Source: Xanthostigma xanthostigma
Taxonomy: Eukaryota; Arthropoda; Insecta; Raphidioptera; Raphidiidae
NCBI GenBank assembly: GCA_963575645.1
Contig: OY754470.1
Span: forward strand, 558,001 to 622,000
DNA: 64,000 nt
Reading direction: 5' to 3'
The first letter of the stretch is position 1. Every line of letters starts with the position of its first letter. Position numbers and translations under genes: made by a program. The notes beneath the pieces are model-generated. The model ran no database searches. It was not told the DNA's origin and was given only the letters and a program-made list of their open reading frames with translations. Below are positions 1 through 11,843 of the stretch, piece after piece.

Positions 1-262
1 GTAAAGTGAAAGGCGCTCGGAGTAGGCGCTCGGTAGAGCAGCCAAGGCCAATATGGCGGCGCCCATGGTTAGCATCAGCTGACCGTGCAGTATGTATAAC
101 ACATAGTCAGTCTGTCATGCGGGCAAGTGCTGTACAGTGCTTACATGTTTTTATTCGTGTATTCATGTGAATATTGTTGTTTATCATTAATCGTGATGAA
201 TAAGTGTCTACAATCCAATAAAAGTTTCACTTGCGTCGTGGTTTCTTAAAACCACACAACTG
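1..262 (+). repeat. Repeat family L, copy 1
   Basis: Contains GCCAATATGGCGGCGCCATG and further right AATAAAAGTTTCACTTG. Nearly the same 270 bp recurs in opposite orientation at 59402-59679. Cut by the window edge, so its true left end is not seen. Class unknown. Confidence 0.7.
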
Positions 263-700
263 TTTTTTTGTTTTTTTTATTTTGAAGTGTAAATTCTTAT
301 GCGAGTTTGATGTACCAATGGCAATTAAAAAAAATCATATGCTATTGAAAATCACAGAAAATTTCAAAAAGATACGTCGCTAAAAAAGTTTCACTTCAAA
401 AATTGCTGAACAAGCATTTGTAAAGAAATACTGACAAATATCACGTTTTTTGATACAATAATTTTAAGACGAAAAATGTGTTTTTTTTTTAAATATTTGA
501 GCAACAAGTCGAATTTCAATCACATCTAATAAAACCAGTAGTAAAACGTATCACAGTTTGCTCAGTTAATGCACGCGGTTTTAATCTGCACATTTTCGTA
601 AAACATAACCCCCGAATAAAACGAGGAGCTACTGTATTTTATTATTTAAATTTTGTCCACCGATTGAATATTGTTGTGAATTAAAAAATAAAATAATGTA
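263..700. other. AT-rich stretch left of the unrecognised gene's last visible exon
   Basis: Presumably intron. One copy of AAGTTTCACTTC at about 389. Nothing else that I can support. Confidence 0.4.
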
Positions 701-705
701 CTCAC

Positions 706-3026
706 ATGGACGCGTCGGTGGATCTACAGGGGCTTCAAGTTGTCGTAATTCGATTTCCACCTTTTTCATCATATTAAAATTGTGTTGCATCAGTTTCATA
801 GCTTTTTTAATAAAACCAACATAATCTAAAACACAATGTTTGATATCAGATAGTACTTCCATGGTTTTTACCAACATCTTGTATGTGTGTGTGTAATTAT
901 TGACGAATTTGAACTTAGTATTGAATTTTGTCTGAAAGGACGACCTGCATATCATAGGTAAAAGCAGGTAGGTATATTGTGTTGTTAGCGTGATCCTCAA
1001 AAACGAGACAGACAGAGCGAACACAATCAATCTGTCTTTCTCTACTAAGGAGTTATAACATAGATATATATATTTAATAGATTGCGGATACACTAGCGCC
1101 TCCTGTACCTTTTAGAAGCCATTTTGTACGTGGAAAACGCCGTTGAAAAAGCGCGCGAGATTCAAAAATATTAATTATTTTATAACATGATTTTATTGAG
1201 AAAAACGACAAAACTCACAGTAAACAATGATATTTCGCTCCAAAACCTATTTTTATATTAAAACGTTTCAAAAATTACAAAACTGAGCATAAATATAATG
1301 TAAAAGCTTAGAACATTTTACATTGTCAATTTGGCATCAAGGTTGACAAGCATTGATGCCAATCTGACAATGTAAAATGTTCTAAGCTTTTATAATATAT
1401 TTATGCTCAGTTTTGTAATTTTTGTAACGTTTCGGTATAAAAATAGGTTTTGGAGCGAAATATCACTGTTTACTGCGAGTTTTATTGTTTTTCCATTAAC
1501 ATCATATTATAGAATATTTAATCTTTTTGAATCCCGCGCGCTTTTTACGGCGTTTTCCACGTACAAAATGGCTTCCATATGGCTTCTAATTGGAACCATT
1601 CCACACAACGCTCAAAGATAAGCATCTGCTATCTATTAATATATATATCTATGAGGTAAACCGCAAATTGTATTATAATTTATTTTAAGTACGGATTTAC
1701 CTCAGCCATCAGTCTTTGAGGTCAGATGTAAAGATGTTTTCACAACAACAAAAAACCCTACAATTTACACTAGGTCGAAAATATTCATATTATTAAGAAG
1801 CGACAGAAGACGCTCTAGGATTGAATTGTCTCAGTAGTAAAAGCATATTATACTTTTATTCTGGAATTAGTACAAATTTAAAGTTATTCCAATTACCTTT
1901 AGGAAATTCCTTTGGACTGACCAGTTCTTTAAAGAATTCTTGTGCTAGCGAGGCTTGCTCAGTTTCAAGTAACGATGGTGCAAACCAAAATCGAAGCGTT
2001 CTCGATTCTTGAGTGTGTTTCCCAGTTTGCGCACTTACAAGAAACACTCGAAACTCGAGTGACAGCTGTGGAGGTGAGGATTCTCCATTCTCTAAAGATA
2101 AAAAAATATATTTGAATCATAGATATATATATTAATAGATAGCGAATGCCTATTCCTGAGCATTGTGCGGAATGGTTCCAATTAGAAGCCATTTTGTACG
2201 TGGAAAACGCCGTAAAAAGCGCGCGGGATTCAAAAATATTAAATATTCTATTATATGGTGTTAATGGAAAAACAATAAAACTCGCAGTAAACAGTGATAT
2301 TTCGCTCCAAAACCTATTTTTATATTGAAACGTTTCAAAAATTACAAAACTGAGCGTAAATATAACATAAAAGCTTAGAACATTTTACATTGTCAGATTG
2401 GCATCAATGCTTGTCAACCTTGATGCCAAATTGACAATGTAAAATGTTCTAAGCTTTTACATTATATTTATGCAAAATTTTGTAATTTTTGAAACGTTTC
2501 AGTATAAAAATAGGGTTTGGAGCGACATATCACTGTTTACTGTGAGTTTTGTCGTTTTTCTCAATAAAATCATATTATAAAATAATTAATATTTTTGAAT
2601 CTCGCGCGCTTTTTACGGCGTTTTCCACGTACAAAATGGCTTCTAAAAGGTACAGGAGGCGCTAGTGTATCCACAATCTATTAAATATATATAATATTTA
2701 TGATTTGAATACATTGGTTTAGAAGCTTTAAGCAATTCACACTTAAAACAAAATCTTTTAATACACCTAACTCCTAAACAAAACATGATCAATTCGAAAA
2801 AGGCCAAAATAATACACTTTGTGCGGAATTTTACTTCATCAAAATGAAACGAAATACCTGAAACAATTTCCTTATTGATAACGATTCCTTTGTGGTCGCC
2901 GCCTGCAACATGCATTTTCTCATTTGTTTGTTGAACAGCTCGTCTCTCTATTATAAGTGTTGTCGAATTCGCAGTCTTGCATTTTGGCGTCATGACGACT
3001 TGTTCTTCCACTTGATTTTCACCCAT
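706..3026 (-). CDS. Unrecognised spliced gene, 5' part (runs off left edge)
   Basis: I do not recognise the family. Four exons on the minus strand join with matching phases and no stop: 3026-2858 (ATG at 3026, 56 codons, ends phase 1 at CAG|GTATTT), 2091-1897 (phase 1 in and out, CTTTAG acceptor), 1814-1771 (a 44-nt exon, the weakest link, donor GTGTAA), and 931-706 (donor T|GTGAGT, phase 1). The joined product so far is about 210 residues. It has a polar N-terminus, a middle stretch with the core LEFRVFLVSAQTG, and an alpha-helical segment rich in Met and Lys (KMLVKTMEVLSDIKHC) that may be coiled coil. There is no signal peptide or membrane segment. The first intron is mostly one family A transposon and another family A copy sits between the last two exons. 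The gene continues left of base 1. Exons 1, 2 and 4 are well supported; the 44-nt exon is inferred from phase. Confidence 0.55.
1060..1653. mobile_element. Foldback transposon family A, copy 1
   Basis: Near-palindrome whose arms each carry CCATTTTGTACGTGGAAAAC and meet at a centre with GACAATGTAAAATGTTCTAAG on both sides. Ends are GATATATATAT and ATATATCTAT. No coding capacity. Confidence 0.85.
2119..2702. mobile_element. Foldback transposon family A, copy 2
   Basis: Same arms and centre as copy 1, in reverse order. Lies in intron 1 of the unrecognised gene, ending about 27 bp from the exon 2 acceptor. Flanks ATTTGAATCATA / ATTTGAATACAT look like a decayed target duplication. Confidence 0.85.
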
Positions 3027-5769
3027 TTTGCGCCTTTAGGATCGTTAATACAATTTCTGGAAACAATTTAATCACTTAGAAACACATTTTATTAACTGGT
3101 AATTTTAGATTTAATAAAATACGGCGTTTAGAAAACTATTCGAACCTAAATTTGAACGTCGTAAGTAATTTACTTGTCTGAATTATGAAATTTGTCAATA
3201 AAAGATTACAAATTAAGAAGCAAAATCAATCGAACTTACTTATTTAAATGCACACCGTATTAACTACATGAATTTCAATGCCTACATTGAAAAATTGCAG
3301 TACATAGCCAGTTAAAATTACTGATAACACCGAAAAATAGATTTTGATATAACTTGAACTTTTAATGGATAAGCTGTGTATTAAGAAAACACAACTAAGC
3401 AAACAAGAAATATATAGGCCGGTACGGAGTAATACGATACAAGCAATCAATTTAGAGATAATGTATTGAAGATATCACTAACTGACACAGGGTTAACAAT
3501 TCACCCGGGAAAAATGACAGGTCACTCCCATTTTATTATGCATATACAAGTATCATTCTAAAACACACTTTTCGCTATTTGTATCGTGGCACAATATTTA
3601 AAATAATTCCCTTTGTTTAATTTTTAACTTTCTCTGATAAATAATAAAGTATTTTTACCTCAAAAAAATCGAATCCAAACTTTTTAAACTATTCTCTGTC
3701 GTCTTGTAATCACAGCGTTTTTCGGCACTCTAAAGTATTTTATCATTTATTACAGTTTCCTCCTTAACTTGATACGGAAATTACTTCGAAACATGACATC
3801 AATTACTAATAATATACATTTGCCATTCCAGCAGTCCTTCCAGTAATTTTCAAGCGAATGACACATCCCATGAGTGTTCAGTCACTCGCCAGCGGCCATA
3901 TTTGGGTATGAATTGCGTCATCAAGTATGTTTACATGCAACTAGTTTAATCGCAGTTCAGAAGCATAGAAGCGTTTTTTTTTTAATTTTGGTTTCATAAA
4001 ATAATGCAGCTATAGCCCAGGGTATTTACAGAAAATATAGTTGTTTTTTCAAATAGATCAACCGTCGATTTTCTAAACGTGATAAATAGCAGAAAAATAG
4101 TAGTAATCGAGGAAAAATACAGTAGAAAAAATCTGGCTTGGGCAAGGTTGGTAAAAAAAGTGGTATTTTAAGATTTAAGCAGTTAAAAAAAAAATTTCCG
4201 AGAACATAAAAAATATCACGTTCTAATGTTTAAAAAGACAAAAAAAATGAGCTTTGTAGACTTTAAATCGGCTGAAAATTGTTGGCAGAAAAAATTAAAA
4301 ACGACGAAAAAGTGCCATTTTTCACCATTTAATTGCCAGGGCCCATTCCATCGCAGAGACTTCGTTCAAGGCTTAAATTGTAGCATTTAGTGGCTACTAT
4401 ATTAGGACAAAATTTCGTTAAAATCCATACGCAAGTTTTTGCGTTATTCCCGTTTAAGTGAAAACAGGTGCTTCTGTAAATCTTCTGCCATATGGCCCAT
4501 AATGGTCCTAGGGTAAATATTTGAACGGTTTTCTGTTGGGGAAGAGTTACTCTACAGCCCCTATATATGAAAATGGTGTAATTAGTACGCAAGTAGGTTA
4601 AAAACGCCTTCGAAAATCGGCTTTTCCGAGCTTCGAGCGCTCCCGCTGAAAAGTGAAGGGGAAACGGCCTCTCGCAGCAGTGCCAGCAGTAAGCGCGGAA
4701 ACGTGAGCTCGCGCGTTCAAGTAAAACGCGCATTATTTCTACGCAGAATTTAAAAAAACCGTTATATTTCTTATTGTTATAATATTTATATCTACCACCG
4801 TGGTACGTGACTTCTTTATGTTTTTAAAAAGTAAATAAACGCAGTATTTAATACAACATAATGTGCAATGTTATTTTAATTTCTTTGATTTATCACTTCT
4901 ACTTACATATTATTGAGTCACGATTAAACACTATTTATAAATCAGATAATAAAATTAGAGGCTCTCAAAAAAAATGTCATAGTCGTCGCTGTTTATATAC
5001 ACATATCAACATACTATTTTTAGCGCGCCAATTATATAGGCGACATTCAACAAATTAAAATATGCACCTTTCACTTGACGTTTGTATTTAAACGATTTTT
5101 ATGTGTTCACGACTTTTTTTGGCCGATAATCTACAAATTCAAACTCAAAAGATGATCACAACACCAAAAATACACCAACTAAACTTAAGATCAATGAAGT
5201 GCAATACTTTAAATGCATGTACTTTTACTAAAATGAAATTTTTATAATGATCATGAATATCTATAATTAGACTATTTAACTTTTACAATACCTGAATAAT
5301 TTATTGTAATCAAGGTCTTTTCCATTAACGCAGACATAGGATAGTGCATGAGATCACAGGCCAATTAAATGACACGAATTATATCCAGTACAGTTACGCT
5401 GCGCGTAATTAAGTTCTCATTGTATCTTTTTTTAAGAATGCACTTACTCTTCCCACAGTAATTGATAACAATGCCTATACCAATGTCGCATGGTTTAATT
5501 TATCACAATTCAAATACACACGATCTATTTATATAACATAAAAAAATGTGAGCCTTCGGGACGTCTGGCAGATGTGACACATAAAAAGCGAAATTCTAGT
5601 AGCTAAATTAAATTATCAACAAACTCCAACATCCACACACTACAAGCACTAACACACAGCTGTCCAACGCATACACACAGCAAGCGCAAATGAAACTTAA
5701 TACGATCCTATTTGCACGATTTTACTCCCAACCAAACGCGCAATTAGATGTTTCACATAAAAAGAAACT
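3027..5769. other. Intergenic AT-rich DNA
   Basis: Upstream of the unrecognised gene, whose promoter should lie just right of 3026. An open frame at 4329-4733 (minus) has no recognisable features and sits in repeat-like sequence. No other gene seen. Confidence 0.4.
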
Positions 5770-6676
5770 GTTGTGACCTGTGCGAATTATTCGCACTAAA
5801 TAAGTATAATAATTATTACTTTACAAAATTATTTTTTAAATATGATTGCAGGTATTCAATTCGTTTCTAATTTTGCACACTGCTTATAACGTTCTTCTTA
5901 TTTTAATAAAATTGTCATATAGAGGCGCAAGTAGCAAAAGCGTTGAGCTAAGCCGTCAGATGGCATCATGCAGCATTGCTGTGACGTTCAGCGTTGCCCG
6001 TCAGATGGCAGACGTTGTTCAGCGTTGCTAATAATTAATTAATTTACAAAAACAAAAGCAATACATTTTTTAGTTGTCGATGTCAGTAGAGCAAGCAATT
6101 ATCTGTAAAATGATATATAATTTATGTGGAGAAATTGTAAGGTTTTTTCTAAAAAGGGAGGCAAACTAAATAACCTTAACGTATTAATATACAGATTGTA
6201 TCAAATCAAAACAGTCCATAGAACATTCTGTGTGTAAGACAGAGACGATATTATATAAAGGACTAAAGCAGTAAGTAAGAATGAGATAAATGATCGCTAA
6301 TAGTTACTGTGGTTATACAATCTGATAGTATCGTCTTTGTTTTCTACAGTAAAAATCTCAATTTTATCAAATGTCAGTATTCACTAGTGAAATTATTGAT
6401 AAAATGGCTATTTAATATACTGTTCGGGAAAAAATCCAAATAATTAAATGGTTTTATGGTGGTAATTCAACCGCCAACATAATAAAATTTGTTTTAATTG
6501 ATAAATTAGTAAATAGATTTACAGTGTACGTAATTATTTATTTACGTAACTACAGTAACTATATTAGCGATCATTTATCTCATTCTTACTTACTGCTTTA
6601 GATCTTTATATATCGTCTCTGTCTTACACACAGAATGTCCTATGGACCGTTTTGATTTGATACAATCTGTATATGA
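5770..6676 (-). mobile_element. Helitron-like element family G, copy 1 (interrupted by C1)
   Basis: Terminal hairpin GTGCGAAT-AATTCGCAC, internal GCCGTCAGATGGCA, and the other end CCTTAACGTATTAATATA. This copy ends ACAG instead of CTAG. C1 is inserted near the opposite end. Confidence 0.6.
6192..6669. mobile_element. TA-flanked inverted-repeat element family C, copy 1
   Basis: Ends CAGATTGTATCAAATCAAAA with arms of about 100 bp, TA on both sides. Inserted inside Helitron-like element G1. Confidence 0.85.
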
Positions 6677-9231
6677 TGTCAACAAGAACTACAATTGCAG
6701 GACTCTATATGGAGTTGTACATACATGATTACATCAAATTCAAATACGTATGTATTTGGAAACTATTTCTTATGGGAGTTCGGAACGTTTGCGTTAAATA
6801 ATTAACGCTATCTTCGACGGGAAATAAGGAGAGAGCGTGTATTCTATTCACACCTGACGCAGCATTCCCAAAAAAACAGTATCAGAAGTGTGAATTTGAG
6901 AATGAATTATTTTCTTCTGGTTTTATTTTTTGACATTAACAGCTTCGGAATATGACAAATATATGAAGACTGGTAAAAAATATTAAAAAATAAGAAGTCA
7001 GAAATATTCATGTTTTTTTTTGCATTTTTATTATGTTATATCGAAAGTTCCATGCAACTTTCTAGATAGCAATAACATTGTTCAGAAATCAGTATCACAT
7101 TTTTACCAAAAAAATTGTACATTTACTTTAGTAGATGACGTAAAAAGTCAAATTAAATATTCGCAAAATTTATTTAAGGGCGTAAAATATAAATATCAAA
7201 AGGCATAATACAATTTAAAAATAAATTTCAACGCAGAAAGTTACAAAAAGTATAAAGTACCCCCAAAATCAACATCTCTTTTTGTTTGAAATATGCAGAT
7301 AAGATTTTTGAAGTAATCCTTATGAGTTAGAAAATATTTTCGAAAACATTAAGTTCTATAATTTAAATAAAAAAATTGCTTTAGTTTTTTCTAAATAAGC
7401 CGTTTCAGAAAATTTGCCGTCTCCAAAAATTAAATTTTGCACTTCAAAACATGTACAATATTTTTGATCAAAGTAATATCTAAAATTGATAAATTTAATA
7501 TTTAGTATAAACAAAAACAAATCATATATGTACAAAAAATCATTATCGCTAAAAACTATTTAGATAAATTATTATTGACAGCATTTTTTAATTATACCCA
7601 AATTAATATAAACAACATATTTATATCGCAAATAAATTCACTTTCTTTTTATTTCAGTATAGATCAGGCATAAAAGGGTGAAAATGTTTTCTCGGTTTTA
7701 AATATTTATCAATTTTGATACCGTTATTTCAAGAAAGGTTCGTTTTGAAAATTTTAGTTAATTCTCATTAGTTACAAAAAAATAATTCTCGGCGTTATAA
7801 AAAAAAGAGACCGTGTTTTTACACTACCCCCTACAGAGGTGAAACTTCAAGTCGCGTTGACTATAGACATACACACACATCGCACGAGGCAGTCGCTATA
7901 TCTCTCAGCTACCGTAGCCTATTGCTATACAGCCTGTTTTTATAGTATAACCGATCGACCAAAATAGACAATTTTCGTGCATCTACTGGGTCCCCCGTGG
8001 TCTGATCCTTAAACCCTGCGTGCAATAAAAAAACCCCTTTGCACTCCGGGAGTGCCGGCTGAAGTGAAAACTTGAATATTAACGTCTTACGAATTTTCGA
8101 TCAAAATGGTTTGTATCATACATTGCATTTTTATGTACGATATTTCAACGCTAGATGTCTAACGTTGTATAAAAATTTTCGATCTGACCCATTACAAAAA
8201 AAGTGTACAACGCCGCTAAAGAAGTTTTCACTCCAAAAAAAAAAATGAAACTTTCAATCGCATGAATCGAACTAGTCCTACCGTGCGTAAAGAAGTTTCA
8301 CTTCAAAAATATGTTTATATATTTCGTTAATGCACGATTCCTTTACGGCTCGTAACAAGTAATAAATCGATCAAATTGTTAGTAAAAAAAAACACGAAAA
8401 AAATTGCATTTTCACCCTTAATGCTACAAAATGACTTCGTTTTTTAATTTTAAATGTTAATTTTCGTTCCGAGTCAAATGAACTAATTATAATTATAGAA
8501 GTACATAATTCCAAAATACCAACAGGAATTTTTTTTGTATTTACCTGTTTGTAGAGTACGCAAAACCGAGTAAAATGTGAATTATTAAAGTAATATGTAT
8601 AAATGATTAAAACTTCACCGTTATAAGTTTTAAGTACCGGCATAAAACTAAAAATGTACAGAAATTAGTTATTTTAGTTCGCTCTGCTGTTTGAACTGTA
8701 GTAAAAATAGGTTAAATTAATTCAAATACCTGCAACTAAAGCAGTCTCAATTGCACATAATTAGACTCTATATAATATTTAATTGAGTGATGACAGGTCA
8801 TACTTATTATTTCATTATAAGCAAAAATGCGGTTCGATCGCATACTTTCATTACAGTATATTATTTTACTCGACGTGGATTATTTTTTTACGATGTAATC
8901 TGTTTTAAACAGCTACAAATACATATTAGGTAAGAGTACGATAACTTGCTATGCAAAATATCCACTGGAAATTCACAATTATTGTTTTATATAACATATA
9001 ACAGCGTTATTGGTCGTTTTAAGTGCGGAAAATTAATTTTTATAAATTAATTTAATTTAAAAAAATTAAATATGGTATAGTAAATTGATTTGGAGTATAT
9101 TATTTACTATAGCGATCGCTATCTTGTCTCATATAGTGATAAGAAAAGAGAAAGTTATATATACCTGTATCTATGATAAACAAAGATAGAAATATCAATT
9201 GGTTGGAATGAAATTCAATTGAACGTTCAGA
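6677..9231. other. Intergenic AT-rich DNA
   Basis: No gene seen. The part 7810-8330 has repeat-like text with AAGAAGTTTCACTTC variants and short GC-richer pieces, probably an old transposon. Confidence 0.4.
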
Positions 9232-9700
9232 GCAGAGTCGTATTTGGAAATTTTAATTTATAAAACCAATTTTAAATTTAAAACTCACATTTTCATGGAG
9301 ATTGAAAACTATCGCTTTTTTTGATAAAGGGGTATGCGAATTGTCTCGCAGTGAAACGGGAAGGGGAAATGTGAAATTTTTAAAAAAACAATTCCGGGGT
9401 GAACGATAAACGGGTATGCGAATTGTAATTCTGGGGTGAACGATAAAGGGGTATGCGAATTGTCTCGCAGTGAAACGGGAAGGGGCAAATATGGAGTTTT
9501 TAAAAAAACAATTCCGGGGTGAACGACAATTCCGGGGTGAACGATAAACGGGTATGCGAATTGTAATTCTGGGGTGAACGATAAAGGGGTATGCGAATTG
9601 TCTCGCAGTGAAACGGGAAGGGGCAAATGTTGAGTTTTTAAAAAAACAATTCCGGGGTGAACGATAAACGGGTATGCGAATCTAAATACGACCCTGCTTC
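9232..9700. repeat. Minisatellite inside an inverted-repeat element
   Basis: Tandem units of about 119 bp made of a long and a short sub-unit, each ending CCGGGGTGAACGATAAA or CTGGGGTGAACGATAAA and containing GGGTATGCGAATTGT (9321-9678). The array is bracketed by CAGAGTCGTATTT and AAATACGACCCTG, so it probably sits within a transposon. The open frame across it is periodic repeat translation. Confidence 0.75.
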
Positions 9701-9706
9701 CATAAC

Positions 9707-11034
9707 ACAATCGAAAGCTGCATACAAAGTGAGATAGTTATATAATAATTCTACACCAGTTGCTATGACGTGTATTTGTGATTTTTGATTGGTTAGATTC
9801 AAAAAATGACAGTGAAAGACGAAAAGTAGTTCTTTTTTTTTCACGTATTTTTGAGGAAATTTGTGAATAATCCGCAAAGTTTTTTTTTTTGAACGTCAAA
9901 TTTTAGCGTTTTCTATGACTTAAAAAAAAAAATTTCAAAATTTGGGTGCATAGTGTTATCGTACTGGACCCCACATATTATATTATTTATGTGTACCATT
10001 TCAAGCGATTAAGTAAAAGTTCGTTCTCTCATCGAAAACACTAATGTACACAAAAAAAAAGAGTATTCCATTTTAAAAAGTTAAATTTTAAATGTGCTTT
10101 TTTCCAGACACAAATAGAAAGAGAATCCAATTTTTTCAAACTCGTAAGTTTTTTTACGATGACATTTTTTTCAGTCTTTATTTTTTTACAAGCGGCTTTA
10201 ATTTCACATCATATCAAATTCACGTTTACACATATATAATTCGAAAAGCACTTGAGAAAGGGCCGCCCTACGATCTACAACAAAAAATACGTTTTTGCTA
10301 CATGCAGGTTATTTCAGAACGGATAATAAACCAAGATAAATTATTCGGGCTAATTTACTCACGCACTTTTGTTTTTCAAAAGGGCAGTAACATATTACTC
10401 AAAGCATCGTTTGAACAAACCGTATTACTATTAAAAAAAATAAATAATACTCAATAGTTAAAATAAATGCTAGATAACAATCGTACCTAAATACTGTGTA
10501 GTTTTTATTGCTAAAAATCAGCCTTAAAATATAAATTAAAAGGTTTAAAAAAAGGAGTGCGCGTAGCCTTTACGCGCGGCTGAAGCAAAACTTCTTTTAA
10601 TTTGTTTTTGCCACTCTCACTTTTTGGGAAATTAAATTACATCGGCTATGCGCCTGTAGCTATGTTTCACCTTCCGTTCAAGATGGTTTCTACGGATGCG
10701 TTTTGATGCCGCCATCTGTCTGTAGATGCTTTTAAATAGCAGAAACTGCATAAACACGTTACTTCCATCCGGGAAAAAAATGTGAGTTATTCTCGAGTCG
10801 CGCTCAAAGAAGTTTTACTTCAAAAAATGTTCTAAAAAAATACTATCGAGGCATATGATACCAGGCTAGTTTTTAAAATTCAACATAACACGTTAAGAAA
10901 TTTAAAAGAGAGTACTACCGAGTTTAAAACTTATGAAGCTATAAATAAATAAAAGAGCAGAATTCGCAATGAATTAAAATCATTACAGAAATTCTTTATT
11001 GACACTCCTACCCGACTATACAACTTAAGGAGGT
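9707..11034. other. Intergenic AT-rich DNA
   Basis: A 121-codon frame at 10092-10457 (plus) looks like chance or a transposon remnant. Another AAGAAGTTTTACTTC motif lies at about 10807. Nothing else supported. Confidence 0.35.
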
Positions 11035-11038
11035 TGAG

Positions 11039-11711
11039 CCGTTTTACGAAGATAATGAAAAAAGTCTGAAATAAAGTTTTTTTAATAGATTTTTTTTATG
11101 ACAAAATTTTCTGTAAAAAATTCAAAATCATTAGGAGATTTATAAAGTTAAATATTAAAAAAAAATTTTACATGTAGTCTTATGGAAAATATGTCAACCT
11201 AGCATGCAAACTGTTCATTTTATTTTTTTGCAAATAACCAAATAATGTCAGCAGTTTCGAAAACTAACTATGTAAAACATCGATGTCTTACGCATATTTT
11301 AATATTTTTTCCAATTTAATTAGGAGACTTTTAATCAATAAAAAAAGTTATTAAACTTAGCACTTTTCGATTATGGACTTTTATTATTGACAGTTTTAAC
11401 AATTTTAACTGAATTTTCAACTTTTTAATGATTTAATTTTAATTTTTATTACTTCTAATTTAAAATATGTAAAATACAGATATTTACATAAATTTATTTT
11501 TTTTAACCTAACTTTGTACAAAAATTTCAAAAGTTAGTTCATTAAGTAAAATACTAACATAATTAATATTAAAAAAAAAATTTAATTATGCCTTTAGGAC
11601 AATACTTTATTAGTATCATCGACTTATAACCTTTTGTAAAAATTTATTATGGAAAAGTTCCCATTCAGAACTCGACTTATTTTTGATTGGGACTGTAACG
11701 GATCAACCTCC
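11039..11711. mobile_element. TTAA-flanked element family E, copy 1
   Basis: Ends GGAGGTTGAGCCGTT and AACGGATCAACCTCC, TTAA on both sides. About 130 bp downstream of the dynein stop codon; it carries an AATAAA on the dynein strand (11648-11643) that could serve as its poly(A) signal. Confidence 0.85.
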
Positions 11712-11843
11712 TTAAGACGCGTTTACTCAAAAAATTGAGATTTGTTAACTATTTGCGAGCTTTGTCTAAACGCGGCTTTATATGTCACTGCCCGAACATT
11801 GCTTATAAATCAACAAGAAATTTAAATCGTCGAACTAATGGAT

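Noticed and set aside
4329-4733. 134-codon minus-strand frame
   Set aside because: No domain, no neighbours, and surrounding text looks like degraded repeat.
9309-9877. Periodic frame over the minisatellite
   Set aside because: Open only because the ~119-bp unit lacks stops in that frame; low-complexity repeat translation.
10092-10457. 121-codon plus-strand frame
   Set aside because: Phe/Ile/Lys-rich, no family features, isolated in AT-rich DNA; could be a transposon remnant but not supportable as a gene.
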